Assembly (NCBI GenBank): GCA_002401695.1 | Contig: NVTV01000001.1 | Coordinates: 68,256-109,890 of the forward strand | Source: Alphaproteobacteria bacterium | Lineage (GTDB): Bacteria > Pseudomonadota > Alphaproteobacteria > Micavibrionales > Micavibrionaceae | DNA: 41,635 bases | Direction: 5' to 3' | In this document: piece by piece, positions 26,918 to 34,813 of the stretch | Layout: each line of letters opens with the position of its first letter | Position numbering within the stretch: the first letter of the stretch is position 1 | The notes under the pieces: model-generated | What the model was told of the DNA's origin: nothing | Databases searched by the model: none | What the model saw: the letters and a program-made list of their open reading frames with translations, nothing else | Made by a program: the position numbers and the translations under genes

Positions 26918-27046
26918 TTAAGAACAGTGATTGCCCTCCATTATGGGGAATGCCTTCAAACGGTCAAGACGATAACAGCATTTTTCCCCATTAAACCACA
27001 GGAATTTATACGGTGTAGCCTTGACCTTATGGCCTTGAAAATGCAT
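26918..27046 (-). CDS. Possible 42-residue Cys/His-containing small protein
   Basis: Open frame MHFQGHKVKATPYKF...CCYRLDRLKAF...MEGNHCS, three Cys and three His in 42 residues, lying in the interval between the zapA operon and tkt, 30 nt upstream of the DUF4164-like gene on the same strand. It has no good ribosome binding site and overlaps the likely tkt promoter region. The frame remains open upstream into tkt. I do not recognise a family; it may be chance coding. Confidence 0.25.
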   Translation of the reverse strand: MHFQGHKVKATPYKFLWFNGEKCCYRLDRLKAFPIMEGNHCS

Positions 27047-27102
27047 GGTACTTGCGAATTCAGGCATCAGATACTTTATGAGTACAAAATAGGTAAAAAC
27101 GA

Positions 27103-29121
27103 ATGACAAATGCAGCCACTGCAACACCTCCACAAGATTTAACCCAAGCTGATATGAAAAATATGTCCAACGCAATACGCGCTTTGTCTATGGACGCAGT
27201 GCAACGTGCAAATTCAGGCCATCCGGGAATGCCAATGGGCATGGCAGATGTTGCGACGGTGCTTTACTCAAAATTCTTGAAATTCGATGTCAAAAACCCT
27301 GAATGGCCGGATCGTGATCGCTTTGTGCTTTCCGGTGGGCATGGCTCTATGTTGCTTTATTCGGTGAATTACCTGACGGGCTATGAAAAAATCACACTCG
27401 AAGAAATCAAAAACTTCCGCACATTAGGCGCGATTACCGCAGGCCATCCGGAAGTTGAACATGACGCAGGCATCGAAACAACAACCGGCCCATTGGGACA
27501 AGGCATTGCCAACGCCGTTGGGATGGCATTGTCAGAGCGTATTTTGAATGCGCGTTACGGTGATGATCTAATGTCTCACCATACATATACAATGTGTGGG
27601 GATGGCGATTTGATGGAGGGGATCAGCCATGAAGCATGCTCCCTCGCCGGACATTTGAAACTGGATAAGCTGATTGTACTTTACGATGATAACGGCATCT
27701 GTATTGACGGGAAAACGGATTTAACCTTCATCGACAACACTAAAATACGCTTCGAAGCGTATAATTGGGATGTTCAAGAAATTGACGGCCATAACTACGC
27801 GGAGATCGAGGCTGCTATTGCGAAAGCAAAGACAACCGACACGCCTAGCCTTATTTGCTGCAAAACAAAAATCGGCTTCGGCGCACCGACAAAAGAAAAC
27901 AGCAACGCAGCCCACGGCGCACCTCTAGGCATCGATGAAATTAAAGGCACACGCGAGAATATCGGCTGGCCACATGGTGAGTTTGTCATCCCTGATGATA
28001 TTCTGTCTCTATGGCGCGATGTTGGCGCACAAAACCAAGCAGAACAGAGTGCATGGGAAAGCCGCTTTAATGCTTCATCTGAGAAAGACGCTCTAACCAC
28101 TTTATTCTCTGGTGATTTATCTGCAATCATCACACCACTTATTAAAGAGCTTAAAGACACATTCGCAGCAGAAAAACCAAAGAAAGCAACACGCCAAACT
28201 TCAGGCATGGTTTTAGAGAAACTTGTTGCCGCAACTGGTTCATTGATTGGTGGTTCTGCAGATTTAACAGGATCAAACAACACCAAAGTTTCTGCCTCTA
28301 CAGTGATCGACAGCACAAATTACAGCGGTAATTACATTAATTACGGCGTACGCGAACATGCGATGGGCGCAATTATGAACGGTATCGCCCTGCACAGTAA
28401 TTTGGTGCCTTACGCGGGAACGTTCCTGCAATTTGCCGATTATTCTCGCCCTGCAATTCGCTTGGCGGCACTCATGAAAATACGCGTCATCCATGTTCTA
28501 ACGCATGACTCAATCGGTCTAGGCGAAGATGGTCCGACACATCAACCGGTGGAGCATCTCTCTGCCCTACGCGCGATCCCTAATTGCTATGTTTATCGCC
28601 CATGTGATGGCATAGAAACGGCGGAATGTTGGGAACTTGCAATTAAAAACCAAACCGCCCCTGCTCTGCTGGCACTAACGCGTCAAGGTTTGCCGACCTT
28701 ATGCGAGAGTAAAGCAGAAAACCAATCCGCAAAAGGCGCATACATTCTGAAAGAAACTGGTGGTGACGTTGAAATCACACTCTTCGCCAGTGGTTCAGAA
28801 GTTGAAATTGCCAATACAGCTTACGAGCATTTCGCAGCCGCAGGCCGCAATGTGCGTCTCGTATCATGCCCTTGCCTTGATTTATTCTGGGAACAAGATG
28901 GCGAGCATATCCAAAACATCATCTGCAACAAAAGCATAAAAGTCGCCGTCGAAGCAGGTATCCGCCAAAGCTGGGATCGCCTCATCGGCGGACACAGTAT
29001 TTTCATCGGCATGGATGGCTTTGGTGCGTCTGCCCCTGCAACGGACCTATACAAACATTTCGGCATTACCTCGGATGCGATTATAGAGCGCGTTGAAGCC
29101 GCCCTTGAAAGAAAAAACTAA
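27103..29121 (+). CDS. tkt: Transketolase
   Basis: 672-aa thiamine diphosphate enzyme of the pentose phosphate pathway, transferring two-carbon ketol units. Residues visible: FVLSGGHGSMLLYS, TTGPLGQGIANAVGMA, the ThDP/metal motif GDGDLMEGISHEA...YDDNGICIDG, the pyrimidine domain INYGVREHAMGAIMNG with the catalytic Glu, and DSIGLGEDGPTHQPVEHL. Length is normal. It heads a plus-strand group with gap and fba. A weak TAGGT-like ribosome binding site precedes the ATG. Confidence 0.98.
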   Translation: MTNAATATPPQDLTQADMKNMSNAIRALSMDAVQRANSGHPGMPMGMADVATVLYSKFLKFDVKNPEWPDRDRFVLSGGHGSMLLYSVNYLTGYEKITLEEIKNFRTLGAITAGHPEVEHDAGIETTTGPLGQGIANAVGMALSERILNARYGDDLMSHHTYTMCGDGDLMEGISHEACSLAGHLKLDKLIVLYDDNGICIDGKTDLTFIDNTKIRFEAYNWDVQEIDGHNYAEIEAAIAKAKTTDTPSLICCKTKIGFGAPTKENSNAAHGAPLGIDEIKGTRENIGWPHGEFVIPDDILSLWRDVGAQNQAEQSAWESRFNASSEKDALTTLFSGDLSAIITPLIKELKDTFAAEKPKKATRQTSGMVLEKLVAATGSLIGGSADLTGSNNTKVSASTVIDSTNYSGNYINYGVREHAMGAIMNGIALHSNLVPYAGTFLQFADYSRPAIRLAALMKIRVIHVLTHDSIGLGEDGPTHQPVEHLSALRAIPNCYVYRPCDGIETAECWELAIKNQTAPALLALTRQGLPTLCESKAENQSAKGAYILKETGGDVEITLFASGSEVEIANTAYEHFAAAGRNVRLVSCPCLDLFWEQDGEHIQNIICNKSIKVAVEAGIRQSWDRLIGGHSIFIGMDGFGASAPATDLYKHFGITSDAIIERVEAALERKN

Positions 29122-29157
29122 ACCAATATATCTAGAAAAATACGGAGTTTTAAGACT

Positions 29158-30168
29158 ATGACTTTAAAAGTTGCCATTAACGGATTTGGACGCATTGGGC
29201 GTTTGGTCGCTCGTGCAATACTGGAATCTAAACGCGATGATATCGAAATTGTTGCGATTAACGATCCGGGTGGTAACTTCTTTCCGCTGCTAAAATATGA
29301 CTCCGTCCATGGACGTGCGCCCTTCACAGTTGAACGTGATGGCGATGACGCAATGATTCTTGATGGCAAACGCATCCGTCGCTTCCGCAATCGTAACCCC
29401 GAGAATTTGCATTGGGGAGATGAAGGCGTTGATATTCTGATGGAATGTACAGGCAAGTTCAATGACCGCGAAGGCGCAGAGCGTCACCTTGCATCCGGCG
29501 CGAAAAAAGTTCTGATCTCCGCCCCCGCAAAAGGCGAAGATTTAACCGTCGTTTATGGTGTTAACCACCACCTCTTAAAGGCCGAACATAAAATTGTTTC
29601 CAACGCATCCTGCACAACAAACTGTCTTGCACCACTTGCTTATGCCCTGAATGAAACTGTAGGCATTGAAAAAGGATTTATGACCACGATCCACGCCTAT
29701 ACGGGCGATCAAAACATCGTTGATGCATCACATAAAGACCCATACCGCGCGCGCGCGGCCGCAATTAACATGATTCCAACCTCTACCGGCGCAGCGAAAG
29801 CCGTAGGCCTCGTCCTGCCGGAACTGGATGGTAAATTGGATGGTGTATCGATTCGCGTGCCAACCCCTAATGTTTCTCTGGTTGATTTAACGTTCCTACC
29901 CTCTAAGCCAGTCACTGTTGAAGATGTGAACGCCGCAGTAACATCCTATGCAAATGGTAAGCTGAAAGGCGTGCTGGCCGTTTATGATGACCCATGCGTT
30001 TCCAGCGACTTTAACCATGATCCACACTCAGCCATATTCAGCCTAAACGGCACCCGCGTTGTTGATGGAGACTTTGTGCGCGTTATGGCTTGGTATGATA
30101 ATGAATGGGGCTTCTCATGCCGCATGATTGACACCGCGCTGGAAATGCACAGCAAGGGCTATGTATAG
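29158..30168 (+). CDS. gap: Glyceraldehyde-3-phosphate dehydrogenase, type I
   Basis: 336 aa. NAD-binding INGFGRIGRLVAR, active-site Cys152 in SNASCTTNCLAPLA, and the later motifs MIPTSTGAAKAVGLVLPEL, RVPTPNVSLVDLTF and WYDNEWGFSCRM. Catalyses oxidative phosphorylation of glyceraldehyde-3-phosphate. It starts 36 nt after tkt. The usual next gene, pgk, is missing; a winged-helix regulator follows instead after 60 nt. Confidence 0.98.
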   Translation: MTLKVAINGFGRIGRLVARAILESKRDDIEIVAINDPGGNFFPLLKYDSVHGRAPFTVERDGDDAMILDGKRIRRFRNRNPENLHWGDEGVDILMECTGKFNDREGAERHLASGAKKVLISAPAKGEDLTVVYGVNHHLLKAEHKIVSNASCTTNCLAPLAYALNETVGIEKGFMTTIHAYTGDQNIVDASHKDPYRARAAAINMIPTSTGAAKAVGLVLPELDGKLDGVSIRVPTPNVSLVDLTFLPSKPVTVEDVNAAVTSYANGKLKGVLAVYDDPCVSSDFNHDPHSAIFSLNGTRVVDGDFVRVMAWYDNEWGFSCRMIDTALEMHSKGYV

Positions 30169-30228
30169 CGCGGTTCAAAAAACGCTACAAACCTTGCTCA
30201 GCCTTGCATAATAAGGTAGAATGACACT

Positions 30229-30789
30229 ATGAATATAATGAAACAACAAGCCAAACGGGCAATGACCACGCGCGGACAGCAATCCTGTCTCGTGATTGAT
30301 CACCTGGTCGAAGCACTGGCAAACGATCCAGCATCCTCGCTTCGCCGTGCGCTTGTTCTGAATTATATCGATGAAAATCCCGGTGTTACCCAAACCGAAA
30401 TCATGCGCACCCTTAAAATCAGCAAGTCAGCAATGAATAGGGAAATTGAATGGCTGTTTAATTACGGCTGTGTCACGCGCCAAGAAGGTGAGCGGGATGG
30501 CCGCGAAATCAAACTGGAAACCTGTGGCTATTCGAAACGCGCACTAGGCGAGGCTTTGGACTATTTCCCTTTACAGCATAAAGGTTTGCATTATTTACTG
30601 AATCAGTATATAAGTATCCTCAAGCAGGATCGTCCCACATTACGGGATGCTCGGATTATATCAACCCTCTATGACAAGGTTGAAGCCTCCAAAACGGAGA
30701 TAATAGAGGAATTATATGATGGGCCTGCAACAACTGATAACAGAGCGTATAACAAGCTCTTAGAAGACGGGGTAATTAAAGATGATTAA
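30229..30789 (+). CDS. Winged-helix (MarR-like) transcriptional regulator between gap and fba
   Basis: 186 aa. An N-terminal winged helix-turn-helix spans about residues 40-95 (ALVLNYIDENPGVTQTEIMR, then ISKSAMNREIEWLFNYGCVT and a charged wing RQEGERDGREIKL). The C-terminal ~50 residues (DARIISTLYDKVEASKTEII and onward, ending LLEDGVIKDD) have the pattern of a second helix-turn-helix. No effector domain is apparent. AAGGTAG precedes the ATG at 30229; Met4 (30238) is an alternative. Located where pgk usually sits, so control of the glycolytic genes or of itself is a reasonable inference. A 53-codon ORF overlaps its end by 8 nt. Confidence 0.75.
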   Translation: MNIMKQQAKRAMTTRGQQSCLVIDHLVEALANDPASSLRRALVLNYIDENPGVTQTEIMRTLKISKSAMNREIEWLFNYGCVTRQEGERDGREIKLETCGYSKRALGEALDYFPLQHKGLHYLLNQYISILKQDRPTLRDARIISTLYDKVEASKTEIIEELYDGPATTDNRAYNKLLEDGVIKDD

Positions 30790-30943
30790 ACTAGCAGATC
30801 CAGCTGCTGTGCATAATGCATGGGCAGTTTCCACAAGCAATAATTTAGAACCACAAGGAATCACCAGTACATTTGATGCGCAAGTTACAGATAACTTCGA
30901 TCAGGTGGGTAATATTTTAAATCCTTCCGAACTGGGAATGTAA
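30782..30943 (+). CDS. Small hypothetical protein overlapping the regulator gene
   Basis: 53 codons (starts MIKLADPAAVHNAWAVSTSN, ends ILNPSELGM), overlapping the regulator stop by 8 nt, an arrangement that suggests translational coupling. No signal peptide, membrane segment or Cys. I recognise no family. It is followed by two hairpins before fba. Its reality rests on the overlap and on the open frame filling the gap to the hairpins. Confidence 0.45.
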   Translation: MIKLADPAAVHNAWAVSTSNNLEPQGITSTFDAQVTDNFDQVGNILNPSELGM

Positions 30944-30958
30944 CCACTATAACTTGGT

Positions 30959-30978
30959 ACTTGTCCTGACGGGCAAGT
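30959..30978 (+). promoter_or_regulatory. Hairpin upstream of fba
   Basis: ACTTGTCC (30959-30966) pairs with GGGCAAGT (30971-30978), loop TGAC, one G-T wobble. The downstream bases are not T-rich enough for a strong terminator. It could be a transcript-stabilising or regulatory stem. Confidence 0.4.
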
Positions 30979-30995
30979 TTCTATATATCAATAAG

Positions 30996-31022
30996 GGTCT
31001 CGAATTCGAGGCCTTTTCTTTT
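30996..31022 (+). terminator. Rho-independent terminator before fba
   Basis: GGTCTCG (30996-31002) and CGAGGCC (31007-31013), loop AATT, followed by TTTTCTTTT. It should end the gap-regulator transcript or serve as an attenuator for fba, whose start codon lies 44 nt downstream. Confidence 0.7.
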
Positions 31023-31066
31023 GGAAAATAGATTAACCGAGAACATACTATTTAAGGATTTCGCAA

Positions 31067-31993
31067 ATGGCTTTGACCGCAAATGTAAAAAAGATAATTG
31101 ATTGCTACGAAAATGAAAATGCAGGCGTAAAAGGCAATCTTGTCCGCATGCTGAATAACGGTGCATTGGCAGGAACAGGTAAAATGGTTATTCTGCCTGT
31201 CGATCAAGGCTTTGAACACGGCCCCGCGCGATCATTTGCCCAAAACCCCGCCGGTTACGACCCACATTATCATTATCAACTTGCCATTGATTCACAGTGC
31301 AGCGCGTACGCCGCGCCACTTGGCCCATTGCAAGCAGGTGCAGATACCTTCGCAGGACAAGTCCCTACGATCTTAAAGTATAACAGCGCAAATTCCTTAG
31401 CTTCCGGTAAAAACCAAGATGGTGACCAAGCAATCACAGGATCAGTTCAAGACGCATTAGAGCTTGGCTGCGCCGCGGTTGGATTTACAATTTACCCCGG
31501 CTCAGACAATCAATTCGGAATGTTTGAAGAAGTCCGCGACATGATTCGTGAAGCCAAAGATGTTGGCTTGCCATCTGTTGTGTGGTCCTATGCCCGCGGT
31601 GAAGGCGTTACCAAAGAAGGCGAAACTGCCGTTGATGTCATTGCCTATGCCGCGCATATGGCATGTTTGCTCGGCGCACATATTATCAAAATCAAATTGC
31701 CAACCGATCACATCATGCAAGGCGAAGCCAAAAAAGTGTTCGAAGAAAACAACATTGATGTCAGCACACAAACTGCGCGCGTCAAAGAAGTTGTACGCTC
31801 TTGCTTTAACGGCAGACGCATTGTTGTGTTCTCCGGTGGCGCAGCAAAAGGTGCGGACGCGGTTTATGATGATGCTCGTGCAATTCGTGATGGTGGCGGT
31901 AATGGTTCGATCATTGGTCGCAACTCATTCCAACGTGAAAATGGTGAAGCTCTATCCATGCTGTCTAATATCATGGATATCTATAAGGACTAA
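31067..31993 (+). CDS. fba: Class I fructose-bisphosphate aldolase (DhnA/FbaB type)
   Basis: 308 aa. Belongs to the archaeal-type class I aldolases, which use a Schiff-base lysine rather than zinc. Blocks seen: KMVILPVDQGFEHGPARSF, CAAVGFTIYPGSDNQFGMF, PSVVWSYARGEG, HIIKIKLPTDHI (containing the likely Schiff-base Lys) and RRIVVFSGGAAKG, followed by the phosphate-binding GGNGSIIGRNSFQR. AAGGA precedes the ATG. The next ORF, an EndoU-like nuclease, starts 3 nt after the stop. Confidence 0.94.
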   Translation: MALTANVKKIIDCYENENAGVKGNLVRMLNNGALAGTGKMVILPVDQGFEHGPARSFAQNPAGYDPHYHYQLAIDSQCSAYAAPLGPLQAGADTFAGQVPTILKYNSANSLASGKNQDGDQAITGSVQDALELGCAAVGFTIYPGSDNQFGMFEEVRDMIREAKDVGLPSVVWSYARGEGVTKEGETAVDVIAYAAHMACLLGAHIIKIKLPTDHIMQGEAKKVFEENNIDVSTQTARVKEVVRSCFNGRRIVVFSGGAAKGADAVYDDARAIRDGGGNGSIIGRNSFQRENGEALSMLSNIMDIYKD

Positions 31994-31995
31994 CG

Positions 31996-32448
31996 TTGCG
32001 CCAACCACGCCAAAACAAAGCCTTAAAGCTTTTTATATCAACAGCTCTGCTGATTTTTCTTCTCGCCTATTACAATGGCGCGTTTAAAGAACATCGTGTA
32101 GAGGACACATCATCCATAACAATATCCGCAGCGGCACAAAACCATATACTCTATGGCGATCAACGTGGCGGCGGGCATAAATATGGTGCAAACAAACCAT
32201 GCAAAAGTGAATTCCCAAAAAGCTGGAATGATGAAGACATAATATCATCCATCACAAAAATCGCAGCCAATGACAATAACAAATGGAAACAGCAGGGAAA
32301 CGGATACTACGTCACAGAATCCTATAACGGCAACACCAAAATCCGTGTCGTTATGGGCAAAAAAAGACAACACATCATCACTGCCTACCCGATCAATACA
32401 ACGCGCAATCCCTGCCCGCCCAAGAAAACAGGCGACTATAATGATTAA
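31996..32448 (+). CDS. Stand-alone EndoU-type ribonuclease with N-terminal export/anchor segment
   Basis: 150 aa, TTG start with AAGGA (inside the fba end) at good spacing. Residues 1-30 are a basic start plus hydrophobic run (ALKLFISTALLIFLLAYY), a signal peptide or signal anchor. Residues ~47-133 match what I know of the bacterial EndoU domain (PF14436): QNHILYGDQRGGGHKYG with His50 and His61, KPCKSEFPKSWNDEDIISSI, a strand KIRVVMG and IITAYPI with Thr129 and Tyr131. These correspond to the catalytic histidines and the C-terminal motif found in toxins such as CdiA-CT EndoU. Cys69 and Cys140 could form a disulfide, fitting export. There is no long delivery region and no adjacent immunity gene. 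Its stop overlaps that of convergent epmA by 4 nt. Confidence 0.75.
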   Translation: MRQPRQNKALKLFISTALLIFLLAYYNGAFKEHRVEDTSSITISAAAQNHILYGDQRGGGHKYGANKPCKSEFPKSWNDEDIISSITKIAANDNNKWKQQGNGYYVTESYNGNTKIRVVMGKKRQHIITAYPINTTRNPCPPKKTGDYND

Positions 32449-33470
32449 TCGGTTTGAACCGGCGCCCAAAGGACATCATCAATATTATCCGCCCCCACAC
32501 TGAGCATAACCAAGCGATCAACCCCAAGGGCAATCCCCGCACTTTCGGGCAATCCATGTTCCAACGCAGCAAAGAATTCTTCATCCGGCGGATAAGTTTC
32601 ACCGTATAGTTCCTGCTTCAAAGCCATCTCAGCCTTATAACGCGCGCGTTGCTCCGCCGCATCGGTAAGCTCCGAATACGCATTGGCAAGCTCCACCCCG
32701 CAAACATACAACTCAAAACGCTCGGCAAAGCGTGGGTCATCAGGTTTCCTACGCGATAATGCCGCCATAGAGACAGGATAATCATATAAAATCGTTGGAA
32801 CGCCGACACCTAAATATGGCTCTATTTTCTCAGCCATAACCGCATGAAACAGATCATCCCATGAATCCTCTGCAGTAACCCGCACGCCCAATGCTGAAAC
32901 TTCAGTAGAAAATCCTAATCTATCATCCAAATACAAAGCCAAATCAATATCCGTGAATTTCATAAACGCATCACACACAGATATTCTTTGCCATTCCTTA
33001 AACGGATCAGATGTTTTCCCCTTATGTGTATAGTTTTGAATACCCACACTCTCTGCGATACTCCGCAATATATCCACAGAATCATCCATAAGCCTGCGGT
33101 AATCCACCCCTACTCTATACCATTCCAGTAAAGTAAACTCAGGCGAATGCAGCGCCGAACCCTCTGCATTACGAAAGACAGGGCATATCTGGTAAATTTT
33201 TTCCATCCCCGCAACCAGCAACTTCTTCATATCAAATTCAGGGCTGGTTTGCAGGTACATCGTTTTCCTCTGTGATAAGTCCAAATTTTTCAAATTCGTA
33301 CGAAAAGCATGAATATGCGTATCCATAACGGGGCAAACCTGCAAAATCGGTGTATCGACTTCTGTAAAATCACTATCATCAAAGAACCTCCGCAAAGCCC
33401 TTATCACCCGCGCACGCCTCTCCAAATAGGGACGTTTTTCCGCAAAATTATGGGGCAGCCACCAGCTCAT
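32445..33470 (-). CDS. epmA: EF-P lysine aminoacylase EpmA (GenX/PoxA)
   Basis: 341 aa, the size of a class II lysyl-tRNA synthetase catalytic core without the anticodon-binding domain. Motif 2 region SALHSPEFTLLEWYRVG, substrate region ELYVCGVELANAYSELTD, and motif 3 GIALGVDRLVML. EpmA attaches (R)-beta-lysine to elongation factor P with EpmB's help, relieving ribosome stalling at polyproline. AAAGGA upstream of the ATG. epmB and efp are not in the window. Confidence 0.94.
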   Translation of the reverse strand: MSWWLPHNFAEKRPYLERRARVIRALRRFFDDSDFTEVDTPILQVCPVMDTHIHAFRTNLKNLDLSQRKTMYLQTSPEFDMKKLLVAGMEKIYQICPVFRNAEGSALHSPEFTLLEWYRVGVDYRRLMDDSVDILRSIAESVGIQNYTHKGKTSDPFKEWQRISVCDAFMKFTDIDLALYLDDRLGFSTEVSALGVRVTAEDSWDDLFHAVMAEKIEPYLGVGVPTILYDYPVSMAALSRRKPDDPRFAERFELYVCGVELANAYSELTDAAEQRARYKAEMALKQELYGETYPPDEEFFAALEHGLPESAGIALGVDRLVMLSVGADNIDDVLWAPVQTD

Positions 33471-33572
33471 ATGAAATCCTTTGAAAAAATGCTTGCATTC
33501 GGATCAACTTAACGCTAAAAATGCGCTCTATTCAAGGTTTGATAGAATACGATTAAAAAGAAAGTACAGACG

Positions 33573-33845
33573 ATGAAAGCGGATATACATCCAGATTACC
33601 ACGAAGTCACCGTTGTGATGACAGATGGTACAGAATATAAAACACGCAGCACACACGGCAAAGAAGGTGATGTGATTAAACTGGACGTTGATCCTTTGAC
33701 ACACCCTGCATGGCAAGGCGGAACCGGTAAAGTTATCGAAAAAGGCCAACTTGATAAATTCGAAAGCCGTTACGGTGGATTTATGTCTGCAGGCGTTGCC
33801 GGTGGTGACAAAAAGACAGAAGAGAAAAAAGAAGAAAGCAAATAA
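33573..33845 (+). CDS. rpmE: 50S ribosomal protein L31
   Basis: 90 aa. [20 protein letters not shown], then [20 protein letters not shown] and [11 protein letters not shown] are the family pattern. No zinc-binding Cys residues, so the C-minus type. The C-terminal tail ([11 protein letters not shown]) is highly charged. Followed by a terminator hairpin at 33871. Confidence 0.95.
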   Translation: MKADIHPDYHEVTVVMTDGTEYKTRSTHGKEGDVIKLDVDPLTHPAWQGGTGKVIEKGQLDKFESRYGGFMSAGVAGGDKKTEEKKEESK

Positions 33846-33870
33846 TTCTTTCCTTCGAATAAAGATATCA

Positions 33871-33903
33871 AACGCCCAAGATGTTATTATCAGGGCGTTT
33901 TTT
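33871..33903 (+). terminator. Rho-independent terminator after rpmE
   Basis: AACGCCC (33871-33877) pairs with GGGCGTT (33893-33899), followed by a run of Ts to 33903. On the opposite strand the same hairpin lies right after the stop of the convergent 290-aa gene, so it may act in both directions. Confidence 0.8.
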
Positions 33904-34774
33904 ACATTTCAGGACGAGTAGAGTTCTTCGAATCAACCTGATTTAAAGCATTGTGCATATAAAGGGAAGAACGCTCAAAAGATATATTTTGCTTAAGTTC
34001 ATCAAACTGATTTACCGGCTTTAAATTCTCAGGAATATCCCAAGATTCCATACGCATAAGGATCAAGTCCAGAGACCGTTTTTCCTCTATCACTTTCTGC
34101 GCATCATCCAATTCCCAATATTCATTGGTATATGGCAACTCACCGGGATCAAAGACAATCAACGTGGAGTCGGGTAAAATTGCCAGTTCATGCATATTGT
34201 TTTCGTAAACTGTATCCTCCAAAAGCATATCCATATACTCATGATAAAGGGTGCTATCCTCTTTAGATAATGAATGAAGTTGGATAAGTGGCAAAATTTC
34301 TGCCTGCATTATATTATGGCCAATAATCACATTCTCTTGAAGAGGCTGTAACAATCCCGGAAATTTACAACGGTTACAGTCATCCCTCATGATTTTGCCG
34401 TTTGATGTCTCAGGATGAGAAGAAAACCGCATGATAACCAAATCATCATCTGATTGTGCCAGCATCACAACAGTTGATGTCCCTTGCGCCAATAAAGAAA
34501 ATGAATGAGATTCTGTTTGATCACTGACATGCTCACTTATACATTCTTCATAAGTCTTGTCACTCAGATCTTTGCTAAGTTGTAATTTCATAACAATGTG
34601 GGGGACAGATATTTTAACACCCTTCCACGCGTCTTCTAATGTGGTCCAGTCTCGCCCATCAATATCCATATCCGCAGGAACATGGACACACAGGTCATGT
34701 GGCTTATAATCAGCAGCACCTTCTAAGCGCGCTGAAAGCTCCTCAAGTTTTTGTCTAAATTCTTCCGTAATCAT
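33902..34774 (-). CDS. Hypothetical protein, possibly of a divergent kinase-like fold
   Basis: 290 aa, cytoplasmic, acidic; I do not recognise a family. The middle carries a strand-rich stretch SFSLLAQGTSTVVMLAQ, then DDLVIMRFSS, a region with three Cys-type metal or redox residues (DDCNRCKFPG has two), AEILPLIQLHSL, and later HELAILPDSTLIVFDPGELP. The order (Gly-containing strand, a strand with a basic residue, a hinge-like strand, then a 'FDPGE' strand after a helix) is loosely reminiscent of protein-kinase-like folds with a DFG-like Asp, but no HRD motif is visible. Treat the kinase idea as speculation. Weak ribosome binding site. Convergent with rpmE and downstream of valS on the same strand. 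Confidence 0.6.
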   Translation of the reverse strand: MITEEFRQKLEELSARLEGAADYKPHDLCVHVPADMDIDGRDWTTLEDAWKGVKISVPHIVMKLQLSKDLSDKTYEECISEHVSDQTESHSFSLLAQGTSTVVMLAQSDDDLVIMRFSSHPETSNGKIMRDDCNRCKFPGLLQPLQENVIIGHNIMQAEILPLIQLHSLSKEDSTLYHEYMDMLLEDTVYENNMHELAILPDSTLIVFDPGELPYTNEYWELDDAQKVIEEKRSLDLILMRMESWDIPENLKPVNQFDELKQNISFERSSLYMHNALNQVDSKNSTRPEM

Positions 34775-34813
34775 GGAAGCATTATACTTATTCTATGTAT
34801 TAAATACAAACTT

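Noticed and set aside
27795..28316. 173-codon minus-strand open frame
   Set aside because: Entirely antisense to tkt, whose protein sequence is conserved through the same bases.
31548..32087. 179-codon plus-strand open frame overlapping fba and the EndoU-like gene
   Set aside because: Out-of-frame shadow of fba; composition is unusual and it would conflict with two supported genes.
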